Shown one piece after another: positions 12,804 through 23,728 of a stretch of DNA of 64,000 bases. The position numbers were made by a program, and so were the translations under genes. The notes beneath the pieces were generated by a model that was given only the letters and a program-made list of their open reading frames with translations, was not told the DNA's origin and ran no database searches. Source of the DNA: Pontederia crassipes (lineage: Eukaryota > Streptophyta > Magnoliopsida > Commelinales > Pontederiaceae); the NCBI GenBank assembly GCA_030549335.1, contig CM060192.1:24618157-24682156 (forward strand), read 5' to 3'. Position 1 is the first letter of the stretch, and every line of letters starts with the position of its first letter.

Positions 12804-14535
12804 TGCATATATTGAAGAGAATAAATGAATTGTTAGAAGAGCAACTAATGCTATGACTTTTCACCTTCAAATTATAGAATTGGAATATCAAGGATTTGTT
12901 ATAATTGCTAATAGATGATTGAAGTTAGAATATGTAACATTGCAATTGGAATGTCAAGAGATTATCATACATTAAATAATGATTAAAATTTTAAAAAAAT
13001 AGAAAAAGATAAATATGAATAAAAGCTATATATACAATGATTTTGATTGTGTCATTGTGGTCGAACCAAAATGGTAAACACAAAGATGTCTAAATCCGTG
13101 CTCGCATTGAAATCCAAGAGAGTCACAACAAAAATGACCATTTGACAAATTTATGTTATGCAATTTGGAAAATAGTTTTTATCATCATTTTACGACCACG
13201 TCTAGAATTATACAATATACAATGAAATGAGAAAATAGTTCATACTATAATTAATAATTAAGAAATCTGATTAAATATTTAATTTGTCAAAATTATATTT
13301 ATTGAACATCATGAAGTGGAAAGGTTTATAGGTTATAATGGCATGTAGTGTGTCATAATGTTAGTGGCAAATGTAATTAATGGTATTTAGAGCACCTAAG
13401 AGAGAAAAATATAGAAAATTGAAAAATTTTAGAAAAAAAAGATAAATGTGAATGGTGGCTTGAGAATCATCTTGAATAATCAGAATTATATAAATATAAG
13501 ATAAGAAGGTTGTTCTAGATTGAACTTGAGAACAAATTAAATTTGAACTCTTAAATACAAGAAGAAAAGTTTTACATGGTACACGCACATCGCAACATCC
13601 AACACCAAGATGGGTCCATGATTATTAAGATCAGGATCTTGATCATAAGATCTAATTGGGATCTACAATCTCATATTTGAAATTATTTTTGTAAATTCTA
13701 CCGATCCTACAAACGTTGTTTCTTTTTTTTTTTTTAATTTTGACCAAGTGCAATATATCTTTTGAGAAACAAAATTAAGAAAACATTGATGATCCTTGAC
13801 AATTAAAATTTTAAAGTTATTTTTTTTAACAAAATAAATATAATATTAATATATATTAAAAGTCATTTTATATAATTTATTCCATGTTAATCTTATTATT
13901 ATCTTTTTTTGTGTTAATTCATATTAAATTATTATTACATAAGTAATATATACATTGTGTAGGCAATCTTAACAGGATAAAAATTTAGTTAATATTATCT
14001 ATAATCTAAATCATTACAAATGTATTTAAAAAAGGTTTTAATATAATTTTATATATTAAATTATATAATTTAATATATAGGTAAGATTAAGGACCCCTCT
14101 GGATCCTGACTACTTGGATCATGGGTCTATATATAATGACAGAAAAATCCTTGGATCAGATCTTCAGACACTATATATGGATGATACACAGTTAATGAGT
14201 AACGTAGAGTAAACAAAGGAGTACAAAGAAATTATTTCATATCTCACAATTCCTGAGTTCGTCCTATTATTAATCAAAATAATGCAAAAGGAACAAGCTA
14301 GAAGATTGGATGTACCCGGGTCCTGTAACTATGCACAAAATATGTAACAACTGCTAAACAAATAATTTGACCGTAAGATAATAAAGATAGGACGTAACAA
14401 TGAGCTTTAAACTTCAACGACCCCGTCAACAGCTCAGCCCTCTTTGAGGACAAACCACACCACGAGGAGAAAGGAATACACATTTGACAGCTGCATGTGT
14501 TCATGAGACAATTGAGCAAGAATTTTGCATCATTC
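12804..14535. other. Intergenic DNA downstream of the DUF1068/ELMO-family gene
   Basis: AT-rich and without recognisable genes. The part next to 14535 (about 14170-14535) should include the 3' untranslated region of the minus-strand DUF1068 gene. Patches with GGATC words (13600-13680 and 14095-14165) look like a small repeat but have no clear termini. Confidence 0.5.
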
Positions 14536-14858
14536 TCAAGTTGTAGCAGTTCCTGCAGGTCTAGGCTTCCAGCCTCGCTGCCGTGCCCTCATCTCCCACA
14601 TTGCAGTTAGTTTCTTCTGTTCTAAAAGTGCAGCCTCAGCTCTTTCTCTTGCCTCCTCACAAGTATCCATCCCCGAACTGCATTTGTCGGCTTCTTTTTG
14701 ATATTGTGATGCCAATTTTTTTGCCTCCAAAAGAGTTACATCCGCACGTTGCTGACTTTCTGTTGCCTCCTCTTCTTTCAGTCTCAATTCCTCCGCAAGG
14801 AGATCGGTAAAGTTTTTATCCATTTCTTCATTAACTTCTGGGTCACGTTTTGCACAAT
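14536..14858 (-). CDS. Exon 3 of the DUF1068/ELMO-family gene
   Basis: It holds the acidic/coiled-coil half of the protein and ends in TGA at 14538-14536. The acceptor is TAGGAG, so splicing at 14861 or at 14858 is possible; both keep the frame and differ by one residue (GDC or DC). The 14858 site gives the sequence usual in the family. Confidence 0.88.
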
Positions 14859-17800
14859 CTCCTATTTTTTTCTCGCAAGATTAGTAACTCAAGGAAGTAT
14901 GCAAAAACATGTATGTAGTAAATAGCAAGACAAAGATGTTTTAGCTATTGGACACTTCAAATTAAATTACAACATAGTCTCATCTACGGAAACTTTCAAA
15001 TTGGGGCTAACTAGGGACATGGTTGTTAATCAAAATAAATGATAATTAACTACGCTTTAAATTGCATTAACTTAAAGCACATGAAAGTGACTTAAAATTA
15101 GATTCAGTCCAATGGCTACACAGATCATATTTAATTTTTGTGTCAGATAACATTTTTTAATCTACTTTCAAATGTAGCATTTTTAGACGTAGAGTGAAAT
15201 ACTACAAAATGTAATTCCAAATCTGGACACGTTGCCTAATAGACACAAAAGAAACTAGATAGATTTAGAAGACTATTTTACAATCCATGCTGCCTAATCC
15301 AACTACAACATTGATATTTACATCGGCATTTCAATTTTCAGAATGAACATAGTTGTTTAGATAGGAAGGCATAGAATGAGCGAAATATAGATTCTACCTA
15401 CTTTGTGATAGGTTCAACCTCGGGGATATGTTAACCATTTTTTTCCTAGTCCACTAAACTCGAGAAATGTTCATAAATAGTTTACAGACTTCATTTTATA
15501 ATCAGTTGGTCCACTAACTTATAATTTGTTACACAAAAGTCCACAATCCATGATGACAGGCTTATAAGCGACTCTGACGATGTGGATGCCACATAGGATT
15601 GGACTAAATTTTCAATATAAGTACTAATTTTAATATTTAGAAATTAAAAAAAAATGGAGAAAGGAGGAAGGGACGGCCCCCTCCAGCTCATCTTCTCTCC
15701 AGCCACCTATCTTGCCCAAGAGAGACAGAGGGGGAGGGGGCTGCACCCCATTCTCTCTGCATTTTCTTTCAATTTAAATTTAAATTGTTTAAAAACAAAA
15801 TTAGTAGTTATATGTTATTTAAATATGTATTATGTATTTAAAATTTTGAGTCCAATCCTATGTGAATGCCATGTGGCATTGACATATAATCCACATGGCA
15901 TCAGTAGTCAAAAACGCGTTTTGAGTCGTAGAATCGTACGATTCCAGAATCCACCCCGGCGAAACATGCTTGTTTCTAGCTGGAATCGCGTCTCGCCGAC
16001 ATGCAGTAGAATCGCGTGTCAGAACATAAAAACGGTGGAACCGCGTCTTCATTTCTTTTTTCTCCTCCTGCACATTCGCCCACGTGAGACGCCACGTGAT
16101 TGCCCTGGCCCCTTTTTCTCCCAAAACGCAGATGCCCTAATCGTCCACTGCTATAACTCTTGCCACCACAACGCTGCTGCTCCACCGTGACACTGCGGCT
16201 CCAACTCTCGCCAATCGTCTGCCGGGGTTCACTTCTGCAGTTACCCCTTTCTTGCACTGTTCAATTTCTTCCGCTGCTAGTAGCCTGGTACACTCTCCCT
16301 AGTCCCTCCCTCCCTCTCTCTGTATGTGGCTGCTCATTGTGCCATCTTTTTCCTTTCTATGTGCAACCTCACTGTTGGCTGCCTAAGGATGCCCCTGCTC
16401 GTGCTGTTCATCCATGCAGCCACCGCCAACAGCCTTCGCTCGCTGACCTCCTGTAGCCGTCTGCCTCTACCGGTACACCCTCCCTCCCTCTTTCTCTTCA
16501 TGTTTATGACTGTGCCCGTCCTTCTTCCTCTTTCTCGATTTGTTTACAGAGGAACAAAGGAACCTCCCTTGGTCCCTCCCTCTTTCTTTGTATGTGTAAA
16601 CACCTGAACGCCTGAACCTCCCTTGGTTTCTCCCTCTTTCTCTATTTGTTTGCGAACAGAGGAACCTCCCTCTTTCTTTGTATGTGCGAATTGCCGAACC
16701 TCCCTCAGTTTCTCTATTTGTTTGCGAACAGAGCAGCAGAGGAAGTGAGGAACCTCCCTCCATCCTCCCACTTTCTTTGTATGTGCGAACATCTGAACCT
16801 CCCTTGGTCCCTCCCTTGTGTTTGCAATTAGATGAACCGAGAGGGTGACTGGTGAGGGGTTCAGAATGTTTAAGTTATTCTGTTTGTGGCTGCCTCCATC
16901 GGATTGTCACTTACCAAGGGGGTGAGGGGTCTATGCTAATTTATATATAAAATATTTTTCTGGTAAAATCAGCCGTGTCTTGTTACGTGTATACGATTTC
17001 GTGTTTTTCCGTGTCTTGTCCGTTTTACGTGTTTGACAACATTGAGTACTTTTTCACTGCCAACATAAAATCCTGTCGAATCTTATGAACATGAATCAAC
17101 GAATATGGAATGGCGTCGTATGATCTATGTAGCTGACCCCACCTAGTGGGATAAGGCTTTGTTGTTGTTGTTGTTGTTGTATAATCTAGGGGTCCAATTG
17201 GTTACAAGATGAAGTTGGGGGATCAAAGTGTGATCAAGGCAAAGGTGGGGGATGATTTATGAAGGTTACTTCGTAAAATTTGATGGACGGAATTTGTCTT
17301 GGACATCCTATTTTTTGTGAAACTCGGCCAAAACTTCAATCCTTTTTTCCTTCATAAGGAAAGAACATATAAATAAAGTGTTATTGTTCTATAGAAGATG
17401 CTTCAACTTGTCTTTCAATTATCAAAGTCATCAAAGTACAATTACTGGAAGAATGGTTTATCGCATACAAGATGTGCTAAAGCAGACAAAGTGTCTCCAA
17501 CATGAAAATGCAACTATTTAAAGAAAAATTGGGAATCGTGTATCAGCATTTCAAGCTAAGAAAGATATATGAAAACATATTGCTGGAAACAAGTATTGGC
17601 ATAGCATCAACAAAAGACTAAATGAAGTTTCTACCAGTACGACCATAAATGACTCTTGTTCAAAGATAAATGTCCTCAATTTCAGTGACAATGCAATCAC
17701 ACAAGAAAAGATGGAGACGGTAGTGGCAAGACTGGCAGGAGGAAGGAAGAAAATATTGGTCCTAGATATTGGAAATTAATTTTACAGATCATAAAAGCTT

Positions 17801-18921
17801 TCTGAAAAGCATCTAGAGCAATGGGACTTCTTTCGCAAGCAGGAAAATTTGACTAATTAGACCAAAGGAACGTGGAATCATACAAAAACTATCCAATGCA
17901 AGTTCTCATACAATGACCCATGCTACTGTTATCTTCACACCAATCAGTGTCATGTCAGATTTTAGAATCTAATGGGTATGTCTAATAAAAAAACTTCCTA
18001 AACATAGAAATAGTTTGAACGGATTGAACTGTCAACGTAACCATCAGCGCAGCAGGGGCATGGCAGAAACCCAAATGGCCCTTTCCTATCTTAAGTAGGG
18101 AAAATGGATTTATGACAAGTCATTGTTTGGGCAATACAGAAAACAACCTGAAGAAGCAAGTTACACACTGATGAACATGCAATCTTCCTACTGTAAACCC
18201 CCACAAACAAGTGCTAATCTTCCCTCAAAAAAAAAAAAAGTGCTAGTCAGCCCTATATTTATCAGAACTCAACTAGCTGAAACAGCGAGAAATGGCAAAT
18301 AAAATCACACATTACGTAGATCCAACTTCTATGACCAATTCACTAAAGTTGAATATTATCACTCCTAGCATGAGAAAGTAGTTTTTTTTTAAAGAAAAAG
18401 AACTTCATTGAGATTTCTTAACAGGGATCTTATATCCACCGATGAACAGTAAAATCAAATTCGAAAACTACTGCAGAAACGTGAGCTCTTAAGGCAAACT
18501 GACCTGTAAATGACACGTTGCTCAACTCTGCAAACAAAAACAATGAAAGAAGATGACATAAGTTTCCACAATTAGCCAAAAATCAACAACATATCCAAAA
18601 ACGGGAAACACAATAATTAGCAGATCTGAGATCTGAGAATCACATTGGAAAGACAAGAACGATCTAGAGGTCAAGAAGACACCGGGAGATCAAAACTCAG
18701 TTAATCTTACCTTCAGGGAGGGAGAGGAGCGGCTGAGAGGAGCAGTCGCAGATGCAAGGTGCGCACCCGGCGGCGGGGTTGGAGCGGCCGAGCGCCTCGG
18801 CGAGGTGCCAGTAGAGAGGAGGGGCGACGATGTAGCCTGCGAGCGCGAGGCCCATCACCACCAGCACAAGCTTCACCAGGTTGGGGTTCACTCCGGCCAA
18901 CGCCGACGAACCGCCCGCCAT
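14536..18921 (-). CDS. DUF1068/ELMO-family Golgi membrane protein (three exons)
   Basis: Coding exons on the minus strand: 18921-18711, 18527-18504 and 14858-14536, giving about 185 residues. The first exon has one N-terminal hydrophobic segment (residues about 15-35, ending APPLYWHL), followed by a cysteine motif, CAPCICDC (53-60). The microexon adds ELSNVSFT and the last exon DCAKRDPEVNEEM, then a long charged helix predicted as coiled coil (about 95-165) ending RARQRGWKP. This order and length match plant PF06364 (DUF1068) proteins. In Arabidopsis this family includes ELMO1 and NKS1/ELMO4, Golgi membrane proteins needed for cell adhesion that associate with pectin-synthesising GT8 enzymes (established knowledge). 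ATG 18921 is taken as the start; five codons upstream there is only a GTG. The 3.6-kb second intron is packed with repeats. Which paralogue this is cannot be told. Confidence 0.9.
16480..16830. repeat. Pyrimidine-rich imperfect tandem repeat inside the intron
   Basis: A unit of about 90-100 bp recurs three or four times. Its words are GAACCTCCCTTGGT, CTTTCTTTGTATGTGCGAA and CTCTATTTGTTTGCGAACAGAG. Copies of CTTTCTTTGTATGTG lie at about 16582, 16672 and 16771. The tandem arrangement explains the overlapping open frames on both strands, which are not genes. Confidence 0.75.
17040..17180 (+). mobile_element. 3' end of a non-LTR retroelement with a TTG tail
   Basis: The sequence GACCCCACCTAGTGGGATAAGG followed by CTTTG and about seven TTG units (17159-17179) is a well-known kind of 3' terminus of plant SINE/LINE copies with a simple-repeat tail. 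The GTGGGAT core can form a small hairpin with CCCCAC. The 5' boundary is not seen; 17040 is a guess. Confidence 0.6.
18504..18527 (-). CDS. Exon 2, a 24-nt microexon
   Basis: It is bounded by TTTTTGTTTGCAG on its 5' side and GTCAG on its 3' side. It adds eight codons in frame and supplies the conserved LSN.SFT stretch between the cysteine motif and the DPEVNEEM block, so it is needed to match the family. Confidence 0.85.
18711..18921 (-). CDS. Exon 1 of the DUF1068/ELMO-family gene
   Basis: It carries the start codon, the membrane segment and the CAPCICDC motif. It is GC-rich, unlike the later exons, and ends CTGAAG before a GTAAG donor (phase 1). Reading through the donor would stop after three more codons. 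Confidence 0.9.
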
Positions 18922-19130
18922 TGCTGCGGAGGCCACTCGCTCTCTCTTTCTTCGTGGCTACCGCTTGGGTTGTCGGATCGGTAGACGATGGCGGAGGCAG
19001 AGGAATTGGGCGGCGCGAATGGGTTCGGTCGCCGTCGGTGGTAGGGAGGAGATTTGCTTAACGCGGCTTTAAGTGACGGTGGATCTGATCACTCGCGGTA
19101 CGGCCCTGGTTTATTATCCACTCGTTACTT
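18922..19130 (-). promoter_or_regulatory. Leader and promoter region of the DUF1068/ELMO-family gene
   Basis: Upstream of ATG 18921 the minus strand is GC-rich with a GAAAGAGAGAGCG stretch close to the start, as in many plant 5' leaders. It ends about 19080, where AT-rich DNA begins. No clear TATA box is seen near the edge. The copia fossil begins about 80-130 bp beyond, so the upstream promoter is short or lies partly in retroelement DNA. Confidence 0.45.
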
Positions 19131-19525
19131 ATTATTAATTAATTCTTAATTAACTAATAATAATAACTATCGCTCACATTAATAATTAAGACTCATCTTG
19201 GTATATAATATGAGTTACTAGAATCGGGGAGAGAGAAAATAGTAGTATAATTTATTTTAAAAATTGAGCTACATTTTTTTATTATGAAAAATTGATGATT
19301 ATAATGATGTTATAAAATTTATATAGAAATTTAAATACAAAATAAGAAATATAAAATATAAAATCATTTAAATTTTGAAAATTTCTCTTAGACCCTCGTA
19401 AGGGACGAACGGTTTCATCATCCCCTTTTATTTAAACGAATGAATAACATAAGGTCAAATAGAATTATAACTGAGTCAAGATTCAAGGCATTATCAATAA
19501 ATCTTCACTAGCCTCTTTTTTCATG

Positions 19526-19921
19526 TCATGCCGCCGTCAACCTCCCTTTTGAGATTATTACCAAGTGTTGTTGAAGTTTAACAAGTCCAAAAAAATGCTG
19601 AAATTTATTATGAGAAATTGACTTGATGAATATGTTAGTTGAAATCTTTTTCACTTTAATCCTCTTTTTAATGCGAATAAAGTGATAGCAGACATTAATG
19701 TATTTAATTCTTTCATGATGTATTTGATATTTGGCTAAACATATTACACTCAAATTGTCACAGTGCACCGTACCATGCTCCTGAGGTAATTCAAGATCTC
19801 CAACTAGGTTTTTCAACCAGAAGCTTTCCTTAGCAACTTCTATCAAAGTCATATACTCTACGTTCGTGATAGATAATGTAAGTGTGGCCTTCGATGACAA
19901 AGTTGTCCAAAGTGAAGACAT
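19526..19921 (-). pseudogene. Copia RNase H fossil fragment
   Basis: The translated fragment has words typical of copia RNase H: EYMTLIEVAKESFWLKNLVGDL and VHCDNLSVICLAKY. It belongs to the 19.2-23.7 kb fossil and lies next to its 3' LTR, where RNase H is expected in copia elements. Confidence 0.85.
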
Positions 19922-21539
19922 AATATGTTATAGATCATTTTTCATCAAAACAAAGTTTGAATTTAAGTAATCTACAACCAAACACTCTTTATCACTTTTG
20001 TAGATGAAATCAATATTAATATCAAATGTTCTTTTCAGATATCGAAAGATGTGTTTCACTATGAATGTTTTTTCTTGAATTGCTCATGAATTTGCTAGTG
20101 ACAACACTAACTACATGAGAAATGTCAGGTCTTGTGCCAAAACATATACTCCTTCTCTACATTGTGGTGCAAAGGCAACAATGATGTAAATATTTACAGC
20201 TGATTGAGTAATCAAGATTTCGCTCTAGACATTTCAAACTTGAATATTTTTTTAATATAGTTTTTCTATGATAAAAAGACTTTGCCATGTGTGTGATTCA
20301 GTATCTCCATCCTCAAAATTTTATGTGTTGCACCAAGGTCCTTCATATTGAGTTATACACTAAAAAGCTTTTTCAGATTCTGAATGTTTAACAAATCCCT
20401 AGCAGCAATGAGTATATTATCAATATATAAGAGCAAAGAGATGGAGTCTCCTACATGTAATATACACAATAATCATAAGGACTTATGTTGAAGAGGAGTA
20501 TATCATCAACACTCATCATCTTGTGATATGTGCAACAATCATATGGATTTATGTTGTCAAACCTCTTGTACCATTGTTTGAGAGACTACTTGAGAACAAA
20601 GTTTTTTTCAATATGCAAATTTAATTCTCCTTGTTGGAATAGAAAACCCTATGTCTAACTCATAAGAATGTCTTTTTTAAATTCTGTATGAAGGAAGACA
20701 ATCTTCACATCTAATTGCTCAAGCTTTAGATTTTGATGTGTTACAAGAGTCATCACCCTCGTAGAAATATGTCTGATAACAAGGAATATCTTATTGTAGT
20801 TCACTCATTCTATAGCTTTTACCAACCAGTTATGTTTTGTATTTTCGGCCTTCAACTCTTAGCATTTCAACCCTTCTTGAAAATTCACTCGCTGTCAATA
20901 ACTTTTTTTTCTTTAGACAATTTGATAAGTTCTTATGTCTGATTCTTGTGAAGAGATTTCATCTTCTCATCCATAGTAGTGATTCACTATTCAGATTCAA
21001 CACATGTGATGGTGTTCCTAGGAAGATGGCCCTTGGAATTCCACCTCTTCAACTACCTGTAATGCATAAGGAATCACGTCCTAAAGCCATATTGCTTAGG
21101 AGGATCTACTTATCTACGAGGACGTCTAACAACAATTGATTCCCTTATAGCTGCGCTTCTTGTTGTAATCCTTCTGCATCATCATTAGCTTGAGCGACTT
21201 TAATCTCCACATATTTGTTAGCACTCTTTTTAGTCTCCACCTTCAACTGAAGCATTTGATACTTCATCAAAGGTCACGCTTTTTATTGTGGATGATTTTA
21301 TGTTCTGAAGGAGACTAGATCCTGTAGTCTTTCACTCTGCACTATATCTCATGAACACTTCTTTTGATCTTAACTTTAACTTTTCTTCGTTGACATGATA
21401 ATATGCTAGCAAAAAAAAAAACTTTCAAATTAGCATAACCAGTAGGATTTTCTAGACATACTTAAGTAAGAGTCTTGAGATCAATTGCAATCGTTGGATT
21501 TCGATTCACCAAGTAGCATGTTGTGTTAACAATTTTAGC

Positions 21540-21740
21540 CTAAAATATCCTATTCAGGCTAGTATTAGAGAGCATGTATTTTACTCTCCTTAGAAGCATT
21601 CTATTCATTCGTTCTATCACTCCAATTTGCTGCAGAGTATCTTTGACAATACAATGTTTAACAATGCCTCCATCTTTGCAGAACTTATCAAATTTAACAT
21701 AACATAACTCTAGGTCATTATTAGTGCGGAGGCGCTTCAC
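21540..21740 (-). pseudogene. Copia integrase fossil fragment
   Basis: The fragment includes LRTNNDLELCYVKFDKFC and IERMNRMLLRRVKYMLSN, matching the catalytic core of copia integrase in position and character. It lies upstream (on the minus strand) of the RNase H fragment, as expected for copia order. Confidence 0.8.
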
Positions 21741-22489
21741 TTTCTTCGATGTCTATTATCCACCAAAACCTTCCACTACTTGAAGGCTTTGAAAGATTCA
21801 CTCTTTTGCTTCATCAAGAATAACCAAGTCATCTTTAGTAGTCATCAATCATGGACAAAAAGTATCTTACACCTCCCAACGATGGAACAAAAGAGGGATC
21901 CCAACATTCAACATGGATGTCATCGAGTGTCGCCTCCGTCCTATGCATTGTTTTGCCAAACTGAAGTCTTTGTTGTTTGTCAAATACATAGTGCTTGTAG
22001 AAATTAATTTCAGATATCTTTTGACCTCGTAGAAGATTTCACTTGCTAAGAATGTTCATCCTGTTTTGACTCATATGCCCAAGCCGCATGTGTCATGACC
22101 TGAACTTTTTTAATTTTTGATGAACTAGTCAAAACAACAATACTAGAGATTGTCTTGCCTTGCAATATGTATAAGGACTTCTCTCTGAGTCCCTTGATAA
22201 TTAGAACATTACCCTTCGTAACTATGAGAACGTCTCCAACAGCATTGATATGACAATTTTTTAAAGTCCAAAACTCCTAGTGATATTAGATTTTTCTTCA
22301 ATTGTGGAACATTTTGAACATCTATCAACGTCTTTGCCCATGATGATATTTTCACCGTCAGTCATCTGATAAGATAAGAACTATTCTTTATTTGGAGTTA
22401 TGTGATAGAAACACTCCGAATTAAGAATCTAGTCATCCTTAATCAGTAGCGGTTGTAATCAAATCATCCTTTGAATATTCATTTTCATG

Positions 22490-23235
22490 TTCACCGCAAC
22501 AATGGGGGCCTTCTTCTTTTTCAGACAATCATTCTTCAAATGACCTTATTCTTTGCAATAATTACATATATCCTTCGTAGTGATTTTCTTCTTCTTCTTC
22601 TTCTTCTTCTTCTGTTTGGATTTCTTTGAGGTCGAGGCATGTCGCGGTCGACCCTAATCCTACGGCCTGAGTTTCTATAGAATTTCCAAACACCATATGC
22701 CAAAGTTCACGAGTATGGAGACTCGATTTTACTTCTTCTATACTTATAATTTCCTTCTTGATAATCATAGATTGAAAAAAATCTCATATGATGGTGGAAG
22801 CGAAATTAACAAAATTAGAACAACATCTCCATCCTCTATCTTTACTTCAATATTTGTTAGTTCCATCAACAAACAATTCAACTGATCAAGATGTTCCTTC
22901 ATAGGAGTACCTTTTTGCATGCATAGGGTGAACAAATTTTGCTTCACAACAACCGAACTCTCGAGTCTCCATCATATAGCCGTCATTTTTTCATTGCGAC
23001 ATTGATCATCACCTCATTCGTCAGGCACAATAGAATAATCAAGTGCGCCTTCTCTTCTTGTGATGACAATTCCTCGAGTTTGATCTTCTTGTCTTTGTCC
23101 TTCAGTTCGATCTCCTTTTATTTGGCCATCGCGATAGGCATCCAAATTCCTCATTGCTTCAAAAGCGTCGCATCTTGATTTGCCACATCCCAAATGGTTT
23201 CTGTCAATGAACTTCTCCACCTTCACGTTATGCAA
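22490..23235 (-). pseudogene. Copia gag fossil region
   Basis: Fragments resemble the copia gag domain (KFIDRNHLGCGKSRC, MKEHLDQLNCLLMEL, LLISLPPSYE) and a CNYCKEQGHLKNDC-type zinc knuckle. A run of TTC/CTT repeats near 22586-22612 makes a lysine-rich linker. It is part of the broken element. Confidence 0.8.
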
Positions 23236-23291
23236 CGTTGTCTCTTTACTTATTGAGAATCGCTGATGAACTCTAAGGCTCTAATATTAGT

Positions 23292-23665
23292 TTGTTACGA
23301 AGAGAGAGAATCACACAAACACATAAGAACATAAATATTTACGAGGTTCATCCTAAATTAGGCTACGTTTTTAGACGGCAATGACTTTCTTTGTTATAAA
23401 GGATTAATGATTATAGAATGTGAAATAACTCAACCGTCATGAAATTTATATAGGAACTTCAATACAAAATAAGAAATAAAAAATCATAAAATCATTTAGA
23501 TTTCAACGAAGCCCTCGAACCCTCGAAGGGGGATCTCCTGCGATCCCCCTAGACCTTGTAAGGGATGGACGGCTTCACAACCACCTTTATTTGAGCTTCA
23601 AATTATATAAGGGTCAAATAGGATTACAACTAGGTTAGAATTCAAGGTATTATCAATAATATACG
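23292..23665 (-). repeat. 5' LTR of the copia fossil (on the minus strand)
   Basis: It starts at TGTTACGAAGAGAG next to the primer-site relic and shares several blocks with 19309-19510, the other LTR. The outer edge is placed by the end of similarity and is approximate. Confidence 0.65.
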
Positions 23666-23728
23666 CTTATTGTTTCACATTATACAATTTTTTAAATCCC
23701 AAAATGAATCCGTAACCTGACAAAATTT

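Larger units (their letters stand above)
14859..18503 (-). other. Large repeat-filled intron 2 of the DUF1068/ELMO-family gene
   Basis: About 3.6 kb lies between the microexon and the last exon. It contains a GC-richer insertion-like block at about 15590-17040, a tandem repeat at 16480-16830, and the TTG-tailed end of a non-LTR element at 17129-17180. The remainder is ordinary AT-rich intron DNA. Open frames inside it (about 15650-16830, both strands) overlap each other and are low-complexity, so no gene is called. Confidence 0.75.
19208..23665 (-). mobile_element. Ty1-copia retrotransposon fossil, minus orientation, broken
   Basis: Partial LTR copies are seen at about 19309-19510 and 23292-23665 (shared words: ATTTATATAG, CAATACAAAATAAGAAAT, AGACCnnGTAAGGGA, TTCAAGG.ATTATCAATAA). 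Next to the right copy, on the minus strand, TTAGAGCCTTAGAGTTC at about 23270-23290 looks like a relic of a methionine-tRNA primer-binding site. Internal parts, in minus-strand order, are gag with a zinc-knuckle region (about 23235-22490), integrase (about 21740-21540) and the RNase H end of pol (19921-19526). It is clearly broken, with many breaks throughout, and the LTRs have diverged a great deal, so it is old. Confidence 0.85.

Noticed and set aside
15654-16831. Several overlapping open frames on both strands in the ELMO-family intron
   Set aside because: They are low-complexity, overlap each other and follow the tandem repeat at 16480-16830.
18697-18936. Start of the DUF1068/ELMO-family protein five codons upstream and an end at 18697
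   Set aside because: The upstream codon is GTG, not ATG, and reading to 18697 passes a good GTAAG donor; the family requires the spliced form.
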